A DNA stretch of 64,000 nucleotides from Pedococcus_A sp963730585 (GCA_963730585.1 CAVSSL010000011.1:930001-994000); one strand, 5' to 3'; positions 46,582 through 56,033 are shown, counted from the first letter of the stretch. A program made the numbers and translations. The notes: generated by a model not told the origin, from the sequence alone.

Positions 46582-47310
46582 ATGCGGATGCCCGAACCCG
46601 TCTGGCAGGAGTCGACCGTCCTGCGCGCCCGCGACCTCACGGCGCCCGACACCATCACCGGTGGCCCGACAGCCCCCGGCTCCACCGCCGGCCTCCCCGG
46701 CCCGTCCGCCGACCTGCTCGTCATCGCCGTCGCCCTGGTCTTCACCAGCACGCTCGCGGTCATGGCCCTGGCGAAGCTCGCGCTGCCGGGGTTCGTCATC
46801 CTCGCGGGCATGACCGCGGTCACCGGCTGGGTGGGCCGGAAACGCTGGCAGCAGGCCAGCCACCCCGTCGTGGTCGCCGGGCCCGGAGGCCTCTGGCTGG
46901 CCGGCACCGACCGCGAGCCCGGACGCGCCGTCCCGTGGCACGAGGTCGACGAGCTGGTGTTCGGCTCGGTGACCGAGCGACGGGTCCTCTCCGCGGACTC
47001 GGACTCGAAGTCGCGCCGCACGGCCCGGCGCGCGCTGAGCGTCAAGCTGCGTGTGCCGCCCACGATCCCGGCTGACGAGCAGCAGCGGCTGCAGGCCGTC
47101 CTCGGCCCGTTCCCCGACGTGCACGAAGCCGTCCTCGCCAGCATGCACGCCCTGCTCGCCACGCCCTACCGCGAGCTCGGCGCCCCGGCGGCGTCGAAGC
47201 GCCCGGCCTTCGAGGCGGCAGCGCACCAGTACGCCCCGCACGTCCGGGTGGTCGACGGGGGCCCCCTCGTCTACGACCTGGCGTGGCGGCCCGGTGGCCT
47301 CCAGGGCTAG
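46582..47310 (+). CDS. Membrane protein with PH-like C-terminal domain, unknown function
   Basis: A 242-residue protein. Two hydrophobic segments (about residues 45-63 and 66-84) are followed by a beta-rich region (VVVAGPGGLWLAG, then AVPWHEVDELVFGS) that resembles bacterial PH-like modules. No named family can be assigned. The start is supported by TAGGGT 7 nt upstream. Confidence 0.7.
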   Translation: MRMPEPVWQESTVLRARDLTAPDTITGGPTAPGSTAGLPGPSADLLVIAVALVFTSTLAVMALAKLALPGFVILAGMTAVTGWVGRKRWQQASHPVVVAGPGGLWLAGTDREPGRAVPWHEVDELVFGSVTERRVLSADSDSKSRRTARRALSVKLRVPPTIPADEQQRLQAVLGPFPDVHEAVLASMHALLATPYRELGAPAASKRPAFEAAAHQYAPHVRVVDGGPLVYDLAWRPGGLQG

Positions 47311-47325
47311 AGGTCCGCGGCTGCG

Positions 47326-48018
47326 TCAGGACGTCGGCTGAGCCTCGGGCGCGAGGTCGAGGTCGACCCACACGGGGCGGTGGTCGGTGGCCGCCACCAG
47401 GTCCGCCTCGTCGAGGTCGACGGGCGTGTGCGGACGCACTCCCACCTCGGGTGAGGCGAAGACGACGTCGAGCAGCCGGCGCGGGTGGTGCGCGGGGAAG
47501 GTCGGCTCCGGCGGCGAGACCAGCCGCAACCCCGAGGCGAAGAACTGCCACGCCCTGCCGGTCTCGCCCTCGTTGAGGTCGCCGGCCAGCACCACCGGCC
47601 CGCCCCCGGAGAGGGACTTCAGGATCTGCCCGGCGTGCCGCTCGCGCTCGGCGGCGTCGAGGCTCAGGTGCACGCTGGCGACCACGAGGGGTGGGTGACC
47701 GGGCGGCGCGACGCGGATGACGGCATACCCCCGGGTGCGCTGCAGGCGCGCCACCCGCAGGCGGTGGTGACGCGACTCGGCGACCTGCACGCGCAGCGAG
47801 GTGAAGATGGTGGTGCCGCCACTCCCCCGGTGGCGCCCCGACCAGAACATGCCGCAGCGGGCGGCGAAGGCCGCGACCCGGAAGGAGGAGAACAGCCGGC
47901 GCGGCACCTCCTGCAGGCACAGCACATCGGGGTCGATGGCGCGGATGACCCGCGCCGCCGCGGCCGGGTCGTCCTTGAAGTCGCGCAGGTTGTACGACGC
48001 CACCCGGATGCTGCCCAT
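47326..48018 (-). CDS. Endonuclease/exonuclease/phosphatase family protein
   Basis: A 230-residue EEP-fold hydrolase. SYNLRDFKDD, LCLQEVPRR (metal Glu), VASVHLSL, VLAGDLNEGE and the C-terminal ATDHRPVWVDL (catalytic Asp-His) are intact. The substrate could be nucleic acid or a phosphoester. Start at ATG 48018; a GTG two codons earlier is possible. It lies 18 nt after the ROK gene. One in-frame GTATGCC element. Confidence 0.88.
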   Translation of the reverse strand: MGSIRVASYNLRDFKDDPAAAARVIRAIDPDVLCLQEVPRRLFSSFRVAAFAARCGMFWSGRHRGSGGTTIFTSLRVQVAESRHHRLRVARLQRTRGYAVIRVAPPGHPPLVVASVHLSLDAAERERHAGQILKSLSGGGPVVLAGDLNEGETGRAWQFFASGLRLVSPPEPTFPAHHPRRLLDVVFASPEVGVRPHTPVDLDEADLVAATDHRPVWVDLDLAPEAQPTS

Positions 48019-48036
48019 GTCCACCTGCCTCTCGTC

Positions 48037-49053
48037 TCAGCCCTGCGGGACCGGGTCGGGGGCAACCCGCGGGTCGGCTCCGGCACCCACGCGGGCGAGG
48101 TCGGCTGCCCCGATGAGGCCTGCCTCGTTGCCCAGCCGCGCCGCGACGATCTCGGCCTCGGGACGGTAGCCGCGCCCGGTGAGGTGCTTGCGGAACGTCT
48201 CCCGTGCGGGCCCCAGCAGCAGGTCTCCGGCAGCGCTCACGCCACCGCCGATCACGAAGAGGCCCGGGTCGAAGGCGGCCGCGAGGTTCGCGATGCCGAC
48301 ACCGAGCCACTGCCCGATCTCGGCGAGCAGCTCGACCGCCGTCTGGTCGCCGGCCTGCGCCGCCTCGGTGATCAACGGGCCGGTCAGGTTGGCGGGGTCG
48401 CCGCCCACCCGGTCGAGCAGGTCGCTGGCGATGGGGCTGTTGGCCGTCATGAGCGACCGGGCCTCGCGCACCAGCGCGTTGCCCGAGGCGTACTGCTCCC
48501 AGCAGCCCCGGTTGCCGCACTCGCAGCGCTGGCCGCCGGGCACGACCTGCATGTGGCCGAACTCGCCGGCGATGCCGAACCGGCCCCGCACCACGTGCCC
48601 GTTCATCAGCAGGGCGCCGCCGATGCCGGTGCCGAGGGTCACCATCATCACGTGGGTCTCACCCTGCGCGGCACCGAAGCGCCACTCCGCCCAGGCGGCG
48701 GCGTTCGCGTCGTTGTCGACGAAGATCGGCGCGGGGACCCGGCGCTGGAGCGCGTCGCGCAGCGGCTCGTGCCGCCACGACAGGTGCGGCGCGAACACGA
48801 CGGTCGCCCGGTCGGCGGCCACGAACCCCGCCGCCCCGATGCCGACCGCCGCCACCCCCTCGGCGCCGACGACGCCGAGCAGCTCGTCGACGACCTCGAC
48901 GATGGTGTTCTCGACCACGCCGGGCTTCTTGGAGCGGTGCGGGGTGTCGCGGCGGGACCGGTGCAGCACCCGGCCCTCGCTGTCGACGACACCGCCGGCG
49001 ACCTTCGTGCCGCCGATGTCGATGCCGATGCTGAGGGCCGGCTGCCGGCTCAC
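48037..49053 (-). CDS. ROK-family glucokinase, second tandem copy
   Basis: A 338-residue sugar kinase. ATP loop IGIDIGGTKVAGGVV, catalytic DNDANAAAWAEWRFGA, and the ROK zinc motif GGQRCECGNRGCWEQY are complete, so it should be active. GTG start overlapping the stop of the first copy by 4 nt. It differs clearly from that copy in sequence, so this is an old duplication, perhaps with divided substrate range (glucose or another hexose). Confidence 0.88.
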   Translation of the reverse strand: MSRQPALSIGIDIGGTKVAGGVVDSEGRVLHRSRRDTPHRSKKPGVVENTIVEVVDELLGVVGAEGVAAVGIGAAGFVAADRATVVFAPHLSWRHEPLRDALQRRVPAPIFVDNDANAAAWAEWRFGAAQGETHVMMVTLGTGIGGALLMNGHVVRGRFGIAGEFGHMQVVPGGQRCECGNRGCWEQYASGNALVREARSLMTANSPIASDLLDRVGGDPANLTGPLITEAAQAGDQTAVELLAEIGQWLGVGIANLAAAFDPGLFVIGGGVSAAGDLLLGPARETFRKHLTGRGYRPEAEIVAARLGNEAGLIGAADLARVGAGADPRVAPDPVPQG

Positions 49054-50009
49054 TCCATGACCCCCTCGGCCGCGAGCGCCGCCGCACCGATGAGCCCGGC
49101 GTCGTTGCCCAGCATGGCCGGCACGATGCTCGCCATCGGCCGGTGGCCCCGCCCGGTGAGCTGCCGGGCATAGGCGGCCCGGATCGGCTCGAGCAGCAGG
49201 TCGCCGGCATCCGCGACGCCGCCACCGATCACGATGAGCTCCGGGTCGAGGATCGCTGCGACGGAGGCTGCGCCCTCGCCGATCCAGGTGCCGAGGTCGG
49301 CGATGAGCTCGACGGCGGCCGGGTCACCGCCCTGCGCCACCTCGGTGACGTCGCGGCCGCGCAGTCGCTGGGGGTCCCCACCGCAGGCGTCCGCGAGGGC
49401 CGCGCCGTGCGGAGTGCCCGACGCGACCAGCTCGCGGGCCTCCCGCAGGAGCGCATTACCCGAGCCGTACTGCTCCCAGCACCCCCGGTTGCCGCAGCCG
49501 CAGCGGATGCCGCCGGGCACCACCCGCATGTGGCCGAGTTCGCCGCCGACGCCATAGGCGCCGCGCAGCAGCTTGCTGTCGTTGACGATGCCGCCGCCGA
49601 CGCCGGTGCCGATCGTGACCAGCACCATGTCGTCGGCCTCGCGCGCGGCGCCGAAACGGAACTCGCCCCACGCCGCCGCGTTGGCGTCGTTCTCGATGGT
49701 GACGGGGTAGCGGACCAGCGCCTCGAGCCGCTGCTTCAGCGGCTCGTCGCGCCAGGCGAGGTTGGGCGCGAAGAGCACGTGCGACCCGGTGCGGTTGACG
49801 AAGCCCGCGCAGGCGACGCCCACGCCGACGACCTCGTGGTCGGTGCCGCCCGCCAGCTCGGCGATCAGCGCCGCCGCGTCGTGGGCGATCCGGTCGGGGT
49901 CGTGTGCCGGCGTGTCACACCGGGCCTCGGCGAGGATCGTGCCCTCCACCGAGACGAGTCCCGCGGCGATCTTGGTGCCGCCGATGTCGAGTCCGATGGT
50001 GGCCGTCAC
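49050..50009 (-). CDS. ROK-family glucokinase, first tandem copy
   Basis: A 319-residue sugar kinase, probably making glucose 6-phosphate. IGLDIGGTKIAAGLV, ENDANAAAWGEFRFGA and the zinc motif GGIRCGCGNRGCWEQY are intact. The start (GTG) overlaps the preceding zinc-ribbon gene stop by 4 nt, and its own stop overlaps the next ROK gene. It corresponds in position to glucokinase genes near this block in other actinobacteria. Confidence 0.9.
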   Translation of the reverse strand: MTATIGLDIGGTKIAAGLVSVEGTILAEARCDTPAHDPDRIAHDAAALIAELAGGTDHEVVGVGVACAGFVNRTGSHVLFAPNLAWRDEPLKQRLEALVRYPVTIENDANAAAWGEFRFGAAREADDMVLVTIGTGVGGGIVNDSKLLRGAYGVGGELGHMRVVPGGIRCGCGNRGCWEQYGSGNALLREARELVASGTPHGAALADACGGDPQRLRGRDVTEVAQGGDPAAVELIADLGTWIGEGAASVAAILDPELIVIGGGVADAGDLLLEPIRAAYARQLTGRGHRPMASIVPAMLGNDAGLIGAAALAAEGVME

Positions 50010-50584
50010 GGTGCTGTCTTCTCCTGCGTGCGTCGGGGTCGGTCTGTCGGTGGGGTGCTCGGCTCATCCTCGTCATCGACGGCGATGTCCTGCACCCGGT
50101 GTCCACGAGGTGGTGGCTGCGGTGGTTGCGAGGGTGGCTGGCCGAACCGGTCGGCCGCGATGTCGCGCAGGGCCCCGGAGAGCGCGGCGGCGAGGTCGGC
50201 CAGCCGCTCGACGGTCTCGGGGCGCACGGTGCGCAGCAGCGCGATCCCCTGGCACACCGGGCAGAGCTGGCAGGCCACCGCCTCACCGGCGCGGCTGGAC
50301 GCACCGCAGTGCTCGCAGCGGGTGGTGTGCCGCGTACCCGCCTGCCCTTCGTCGCCGCCCCCACCCGCGCGCCGACCTTCGGCGCGGCCGTTCTCGTGCG
50401 CTGGGTCGCCGTCGCCGTCGTGGGCTCCGTCGCCGTCGTGGGCTCCGTGGGCTGCGTCGCCGTCGTCGGCTGCGTCACGGGCGCGCAACCCCTCGGCCCA
50501 GCCGCCGAGTGCCTCGACGAGCCGGGCGGTCTCCTCCGCCACCGACCCCACGGGCTCGCGTTCCTGCCGGCCGCGCTCAGCCAC
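50006..50584 (-). CDS. DUF5304-like acidic protein with zinc-ribbon Cys pairs
   Basis: A 192-residue soluble protein. An N-terminal helical part (RQEREPVGSVAEETARLVEALGG fits a family start; only part is conserved) is followed by a repetitive Asp/Gly/His segment (AHDGDG units from 18-bp DNA repeats), then CEHCGASS and CQLCPVCQG, a likely zinc site. The function is unknown. GTG start lies 8 nt inside the ArsA-type gene; its stop overlaps the ROK gene. Such tight coupling suggests one operon from the ATPase to the second kinase. Confidence 0.7.
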   Translation of the reverse strand: MAERGRQEREPVGSVAEETARLVEALGGWAEGLRARDAADDGDAAHGAHDGDGAHDGDGDPAHENGRAEGRRAGGGGDEGQAGTRHTTRCEHCGASSRAGEAVACQLCPVCQGIALLRTVRPETVERLADLAAALSGALRDIAADRFGQPPSQPPQPPPRGHRVQDIAVDDEDEPSTPPTDRPRRTQEKTAP

Positions 50585-51842
50585 GGGGCCACACCTCCTC
50601 GTTCGGGACGAACCGCACCCGCAGCAGGCCCTCGCGGACCGAGGCGCTCTGGACGTCGCATCGTTGCAGGGCGGCCGGCAGTGTCAAGACCCGGCGGTGG
50701 TCGCCCACCGCCACGAGCAGCTCGTGGTCGCGGCGCTGCAGCGCCACGTCGGACGCCGACACCAGCGGCAGCGGGAGGGAGAGCGTGAAGCCCTCCCCGC
50801 TCCGGCCGACTGTCAGGCCGCGGTGGGCCACCGGCTCGAGCAGGGCCGTCGTGCCGGAGCCGTCGGGGTCCTGGGCAGCCGCGAGCTCGTCGAGCGCGTC
50901 CGGTCCGATCGGCTCGCAGGCGAGGTAGGGCGAGACCACCACGGGCAGCCCGGCGAAGGACTCGCGCACCTCCACCAGCCCGGCCTGCTGGGCCTCGTTC
51001 CAGGCGCTGCGCCACGGGTCCGGCTCCGTGTCGTCGGCGGCGTCGCGGGCTGCGTCGGGGAAGACCCGGTTGACGACGACCGCGTCGACCACGAAGCCGT
51101 AGAGGCTGAGCGAGGTCCAGGTGCGGCGCGACTCGGCGATGACGACGCGCTCCGGCGTCAGCACGAGCCGCACCGAGGTGAGGTCGCCGGTCAGCAGCCG
51201 CTGCAGGTCGCGCAGCTGGCGGTGCCAGCCGCTGACGATGTCGACCACCTCGGGGGCGGGCAACGGCACACCGACGGCGGCGGCCGCCGCCGGGCGCAGC
51301 GAGCGGATGAGGCCGCGCTGCCCGGGCAGCAGCCGGTCGAGGTGCCAGGCGAGCGCCTCCGGCAGGGCCAGCAGCCGCAGGGTCTCGGCGGTGGGAGCGC
51401 AGTCGACCACCACGAGGTCCCAGGCCCCGGACTCGACCTGCGTCCGCAGCTCGAGCAGCGCCGCGATCTCCTCGGCGCCCGGCAGGGAGGTCAGCTCCTC
51501 GGCGACCACCGAGTCGATCCCGAGAGTGGCGAGCACCGACAGCAGGTAGTCCTGCACCACCCGCCACGAGCTGTCGAACGCGTGCTGGGTGCTGATCTGC
51601 AGGGCGGACAGCCCGGGTTCGACCTCGACGGGCAACGGTGGGTGGGGCTCGTCACCGCGAGGTGCCCTGTGGTGCGACACGTTCTGGGACAGGTCGACGT
51701 CGAGGGCGTCGCCGAGCGAGTGCGCCGCGTCCGTCGACATGACGAGGGTCTTGATGCCGGCGCGGGCAGCACGCACCGCGGTGGCGGCCGCCGTGGTGGT
51801 CTTGCCCACCCCGCCCTTGCCGGTGAAGAGGATGACGCGCAT
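50577..51842 (-). CDS. ArsA/GET3-family ATPase
   Basis: A 421-residue deviant-Walker ATPase. P-loop VILFTGKGGVGKTTTAAATA at the N-terminus, VMSTDAAHSLGDALDVDL (switch I) and VVVDCAPTAETLRLL (Walker B/switch II). A C-terminal alpha-crystallin-like beta region (about residues 345-421) is typical of the actinobacterial type. It corresponds to Rv2184c. The role is unclear; arsenite transport is unlikely without ArsB or ArsD, and a targeting or chaperone role is possible. ATG at 51842. Confidence 0.9.
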   Translation of the reverse strand: MRVILFTGKGGVGKTTTAAATAVRAARAGIKTLVMSTDAAHSLGDALDVDLSQNVSHHRAPRGDEPHPPLPVEVEPGLSALQISTQHAFDSSWRVVQDYLLSVLATLGIDSVVAEELTSLPGAEEIAALLELRTQVESGAWDLVVVDCAPTAETLRLLALPEALAWHLDRLLPGQRGLIRSLRPAAAAAVGVPLPAPEVVDIVSGWHRQLRDLQRLLTGDLTSVRLVLTPERVVIAESRRTWTSLSLYGFVVDAVVVNRVFPDAARDAADDTEPDPWRSAWNEAQQAGLVEVRESFAGLPVVVSPYLACEPIGPDALDELAAAQDPDGSGTTALLEPVAHRGLTVGRSGEGFTLSLPLPLVSASDVALQRRDHELLVAVGDHRRVLTLPAALQRCDVQSASVREGLLRVRFVPNEEVWPRG

Positions 51843-51898
51843 CGTGCGAGGCCGTGGAGTCGTGGCGCTGGAGTCGTGGCGAGGCCGGGTGCCCGGCC

Positions 51899-52345
51899 TC
51901 AGCCCTCGACGCGCTTCTTGAGCTCCTTCAGGGCGGTGTCGATGATGACCCTCTCCGCCTTGCGCTTGAGCATGCCGAGCATGGGGACCTTGACGTCGAC
52001 GGCCAGGCGGTAGGTCACCGTGGTGAGCTCCCTGGCCGTGGCCGTCAGCGTGTAGGAGCCGTTCATGGCCTTGAGGACGGTGCCCTCGACGAGCGACCAG
52101 GACAGCACGCCCGTGCCGTTCTTCTGGATGTCCCACTCGTAGTCCAGGACGTAGGTGTCCTTGATGACGCCGGCGTCCAGGGTGAAGCGCACCTGGTCCG
52201 CCCAGCCGTCGCCCTCCTCGGAGAGCACGGTGACCTGCTTGACCTCCGCCGCCCAGTGCGGGTAGCTCTCGAAGTCGGCGATGACGTCGAGCACCTCGCC
52301 GGGTCTGGCGGCGATGTCGATGCTGGACTCTGTGCGGTCGGCCAT
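51899..52345 (-). CDS. SRPBCC (polyketide cyclase/START-like) protein
   Basis: A 148-residue soluble protein with the family start SSIDIAARPGEVLDVIADF, then YPHWAAEVKQVTVL and a C-terminal helix ending in LKELKKRVEG. It should form a small lipid- or ligand-binding pocket. It corresponds to Rv2185c, next to the ArsA-type ATPase. TAGCCT ends 7 nt before the ATG, so it may have its own leaderless transcript although it lies 10 nt behind another SRPBCC gene. Confidence 0.85.
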   Translation of the reverse strand: MADRTESSIDIAARPGEVLDVIADFESYPHWAAEVKQVTVLSEEGDGWADQVRFTLDAGVIKDTYVLDYEWDIQKNGTGVLSWSLVEGTVLKAMNGSYTLTATARELTTVTYRLAVDVKVPMLGMLKRKAERVIIDTALKELKKRVEG

Positions 52346-52352
52346 GGCCGGA

Positions 52353-52358
52353 AGGCTA
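52353..52358 (-). promoter_or_regulatory. Leaderless -10 (TAGCCT) overlapping the upstream gene end
   Basis: TAGCCT on the minus strand, 7 nt before the ATG at 52345. It overlaps the stop region of the preceding gene. Confidence 0.5.
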
Positions 52359-52706
52359 CAACGTGGCCTGTTCGAGTCGGTCCTTGAGTGCGTGGACGGC
52401 GCGCTTCCACCGCAGCTGGTGCCGCACCGCCACGTCCGGGGGTGCTCCGCGGCCCCGCTCCCCGCGCACGTAGTGGTGCACGATCGCGCCGTCCCAGAAC
52501 GGTTCGATCCACACCTCCATGTCCCCCACGACGGCGCCGTCGACGGTCCAGCGCAGCCCCTTGAGCCCGCGGTCGCGCACCAGCGTGCGCCGCAGGTGCG
52601 GCCACAGCCGGTCGAGGCGCTCCTCGTCGTCGAGCCAGCCGCGCACCACCGCGGGCGCAGCCCGCAGGTAGGTCTCGTCGATGATGTCGACGCGCGAGGG
52701 TGCCAT
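52356..52706 (-). CDS. Short SRPBCC-like protein
   Basis: A 116-residue protein, MAPSRVDIIDETYLRAAP at the start, then LRWTVDGAVVGDMEVWIEP and VHHYVRGERG. It looks like a second, shorter cyclase/START-like domain, of the type found next to Rv2185c homologues. The ligand is unknown. CACCCT ends 6 nt before the ATG (a weak leaderless signal). Confidence 0.7.
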   Translation of the reverse strand: MAPSRVDIIDETYLRAAPAVVRGWLDDEERLDRLWPHLRRTLVRDRGLKGLRWTVDGAVVGDMEVWIEPFWDGAIVHHYVRGERGRGAPPDVAVRHQLRWKRAVHALKDRLEQATL

Positions 52707-52813
52707 GCGTCGAGGGTGCCACGGGCCATGTGACGAGCGCCGCCGGGCTCCCACGCCGGCGCTACCGGTGGGTACAGTTCCGTGCAGGCCCATAACGCGT
52801 CAAAGGAGACCCA

Positions 52814-54601
52814 GTGCAGGACCACGTCGTCCCCCCGCTCGTCGAGCCCACGACCGAGGGGAGTCTCGCCGACCTGCCGGCCCGCAACGCGGCACGCGAC
52901 CCCCGGCGGGTGGCCTTCTCGAAGAAGGTCGGCGACCGGTGGGTCGACGTCACCGCCGCCGAGTTCCACGACGAGGTCCGTGCCGTGGCGAAGGGGCTGG
53001 TGGCGAGCGGCCTGCGCACCGGTGACCGCGTCGGCATCATGAGCAAGACCCGCTACGAGTGGACGGTCGCCGACTTCGCCGTCTGGACGGCGGGCGGGGT
53101 GTCGGTGCCGATCTACGAGACCTCCTCCGCCGAGCAGGTGCTCTGGATCCTCCAGGACTCCGGCGCCCGCGCCGTCGTCGTGGAGACCCCGGCGCACGAG
53201 GCGACCGTGGCCGAGGTGCGCGACGACCTGCCGGCGCTCGAGCACGTCTGGCAGATCGACGCGGGTGGCCTCGACGCCCTCCGGGAGAGTGGCGCGGGCG
53301 TCACCGACGCCGACCTCGACGCCGCTCGCAAGGACGTCGACCGCGCGTCGGTGGCGACGATCATCTACACCTCCGGCACGACCGGCCGCCCCAAGGGCTG
53401 CCAGCTGACGCACGACAACTTCATGGCGCTGTCGGAGAACGCCGTCCAGCGTCTCGAGCAGGTGGTCCAGCGCGAGGGTGCCTCCACCCTGCTGTTCCTG
53501 CCGCTGGCCCACGTGTTCGCACGCTTCATCCAGGTGCTGTGCGTCAGCGGCGAGGCGAAGATGGGCCACAGCGCCGACATCAAGAACCTGCTGGCCGACT
53601 TCGCGGACTTCAAGCCGACCTTCATCCTCTCGGTGCCGCGCGTCTTCGAGAAGATCTACAACTCGGCCGAGCAGAAGGCGACCGCCGAGGGCAAGGGCAA
53701 GATCTTCGCGACCGCGGCCGACACCGCCATCGCCTGGTCGACGGCCCTCGACAGCGGCGGCGCGGGCCTCGGGCTGCGCCTGCGCCACGCCGTCTTCGAC
53801 CGGCTCGTCTACGGCAAGCTCCGGGCCGCCATGGGCGGCCAGGTCCTGTATGCCGTGTCCGGCGGCGCCCCGCTCGGCACCCGCCTCGGCCACTTCTTCC
53901 GTGGCATCGGCGTCACGGTCCTCGAGGGCTACGGGCTCACCGAGACCACTGCGCCGGCGACGGTGAACATCCCGGAGAAGGTGAAGATCGGCACCGTCGG
54001 GCCGCCGCTGCCCGGCGTCGGCATCCGCATCGCCGACGACGGCGAGGTCCTGATCCAGGGCAACAACGTCTTCACGAGCTACCACAACAACGACGAGGCG
54101 ACGTCGGCCGCCGTGCAGGGCGGGTGGTTCCACACCGGCGACATCGGCGAGCTCGACGAGGACGGCTACCTCAGGATCACGGGCCGCAAGAAGGAGCTGC
54201 TCGTCACGGCCGGGGGCAAGAACGTCGCCCCCGCCGTCCTCGAGGACCGGCTGCGCGCCCACCCCCTGGTGTCGCAGTGCATCGTCGTCGGCGACCAGAA
54301 GCCGTTCATCGGCGCACTCATCACCCTCGACCCCGAGATGTACCCCACCTGGGCGAGGAACAACGGCATCGACGGCGTCACCCTCGAGCAGGCCCGCACC
54401 AACGAGGTGGTCCGCGCCGAGATCCAGCGCGCCGTCGACGACGCCAACAGGGCGGTCTCGAAGGCCGAGTCGATCCGCAAGTTCGCCATCCTCGAGGGCG
54501 ACTTCACCGAGGACAACGGCTACCTGACGCCGTCGATGAAGCTCAAGCGCAACATCGTCCTGAAGGACTTCCACGAGGACGTCGAAGGCCTCTACGCCTG
54601 A
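52814..54601 (+). CDS. Long-chain fatty acyl-CoA/AMP ligase (FadD15-like)
   Basis: A 595-residue adenylate-forming enzyme. P-loop IIYTSGTTGRPKGCQLTH (about residues 180-197), EGYGLTETTAPAT, HTGDIGELDEDGYLRITGRK and the C-terminal lysine region SMKLKRNIVL. It activates fatty acids as acyl-AMP and then acyl-CoA. It corresponds to Rv2187 by order. The GTG start has AAAGGAGA. One in-frame GTATGCC element (Tyr TAT-Ala). Confidence 0.92.
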   Translation: MQDHVVPPLVEPTTEGSLADLPARNAARDPRRVAFSKKVGDRWVDVTAAEFHDEVRAVAKGLVASGLRTGDRVGIMSKTRYEWTVADFAVWTAGGVSVPIYETSSAEQVLWILQDSGARAVVVETPAHEATVAEVRDDLPALEHVWQIDAGGLDALRESGAGVTDADLDAARKDVDRASVATIIYTSGTTGRPKGCQLTHDNFMALSENAVQRLEQVVQREGASTLLFLPLAHVFARFIQVLCVSGEAKMGHSADIKNLLADFADFKPTFILSVPRVFEKIYNSAEQKATAEGKGKIFATAADTAIAWSTALDSGGAGLGLRLRHAVFDRLVYGKLRAAMGGQVLYAVSGGAPLGTRLGHFFRGIGVTVLEGYGLTETTAPATVNIPEKVKIGTVGPPLPGVGIRIADDGEVLIQGNNVFTSYHNNDEATSAAVQGGWFHTGDIGELDEDGYLRITGRKKELLVTAGGKNVAPAVLEDRLRAHPLVSQCIVVGDQKPFIGALITLDPEMYPTWARNNGIDGVTLEQARTNEVVRAEIQRAVDDANRAVSKAESIRKFAILEGDFTEDNGYLTPSMKLKRNIVLKDFHEDVEGLYA

Positions 54602-54633
54602 GCCCCGCAGCCGGCCCGGCAGGTCGCGACCTC

Positions 54634-54639
54634 TACGGT
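54634..54639 (+). promoter_or_regulatory. Leaderless -10 (TACGGT)
   Basis: TACGGT, then 6 nt, then the ATG at 54646. Confidence 0.6.
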
Positions 54640-54645
54640 CTACGC

Positions 54646-56033
54646 ATGCCTCCCCGCGCCTCGCAGAGCCAGGCCATCGCCTTCGCGGTGGCCTGGCTCG
54701 CGTACTTCTCGGCCCTGCAGTGGAGCGTGGTGCGCTTCCGGGTCGTCATCGTGCTCGTGCTGACCGGGTGCGCCGTGGCGCTCACCGTCTGGCAGTGGCG
54801 CCGCTCCCGGGTCTGGCTCACGCCGCCGGTCGTGACGGGCATGCTGGCCGGCAGCGCCCTGGCCACCCTGGCGGTGCCGCTCTTCTCCTACCTCGACGAC
54901 ACCGGACTCGCCGTCGCCACCACGACGCTGGTGGCCGGGCCGCTCGTCGTGGCGGCCCTGCTGTGGTCCGGTCGCGAGCGCGCGGCTCTGCCCGCGTTGG
55001 CGACGAGCATCGGTGCGTATGCCGTGGCCGGTGCCACCGCCGTGGTCACCGACCCGGCCCCGAAGATCGACGTGTGGGTCACCCTGCAGCAGGCCAGCGA
55101 CGCCCTGGCCCGCGGCGAGAGCTTCTACGAGGTGACCTGGACCGGCTCGCCCGGCATCCAGGACGCCTTCACCTACCTGCCCTTCACCACGGTGCTGCTC
55201 GCCCCCGGCAAGTGGCTGGCCGGGGACGTGCGCTGGGCCCTGCTGGTGTGGACCCTCGTCGCCGCGGCGGGCGCCTGGGTGCTGGCCACCCGCATCCTGA
55301 GCCGCCACGCGGCGCACGGAGCGGCATACGGACCCGTGCCGGAGACCGGTCCGGGGCTCGCTGGCGGGCGGCCGCGGTGGTCGCGCTGCTGCTCTTCGCG
55401 CCGGGCACCCTCACGCAGGTCGACCAGGCCTGGACGGAGCCGCTGCTGCTCGCCGGCCTGGTCTGGTGGGCGGTGCTCGTCGACCGCGGCAGTGAGCGCG
55501 CGGCCTGGTGGGCGGTCGTGCCGCTGGCCCTGGCCTGCGCCAGCAAGCAGCACCTCGCGGTGCTGCTGCCGGTGCTGCTGGTGTGGCGGCCCTTCGGCGT
55601 CCGCCGCACCCTGGCGACCGGCGCCCTCACCGGGCTGTTCATCGCGCCGTGGTTCCTCGCCGGGCCGTCCGACTTCCTGCACGACACCGTGACGCTGCTC
55701 GTGTCGTTCCCGCCGCTGAAGTTCGCCAACACCCTCTACCTGCTGGCGCTCAACACCTTCGGGGTGACGCTGCCGTTCTGGGTGACCGGCCTGGTCGTGC
55801 TCGGCACGCTGGGCGCGGTGGTCTTCGTCGTCTGGCGTCGCCAGCCGGCCCTGGCCGAGGTGCTGCGGTGGCTGGCCCTGGTGCTGCTGGTGGCCAACCT
55901 CGTCAACAAGCAGGCCTTCTACAACCAGTTCTGGCTCGCCGGGGCCCTGGTGGTCGTGTCGCTGGCCGCGGCAGCCCAGCCCGTGGTCAGGCGCGCGCCA
56001 GGCGACGCAGGTAGGACAGCCACTCACGTGTGA
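54646..56033 (+). pseudogene. Polytopic membrane protein (GT-C glycosyltransferase-like), apparent one-base frameshift
   Basis: Two overlapping frames give one membrane protein of about 460 residues with about ten hydrophobic segments. The first frame runs from 54646 (MPPRASQSQAIAFAVAW) to about 55350; the second continues from RWRAAAVVALLLFAPGTLTQ to the stop at 56033. The junction lies at a GGGG run (55353-55356); one extra G restores a continuous product. The segment DVWVTLQQASDALARGE followed by TYLPFTTVLLAP resembles DUF2029/GT87-type mannosyltransferases. The 3' end overlaps the convergent metallopeptidase gene by 47 nt. Sequencing error and true loss or phase variation are both possible. 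Confidence 0.7.

Noticed and set aside
51899..54574. 891-codon minus-strand frame covering the acyl-CoA ligase gene
   Set aside because: Only its last part (the SRPBCC protein, 52345-51899) is real; the rest is antisense to the ligase with no recognisable domain.
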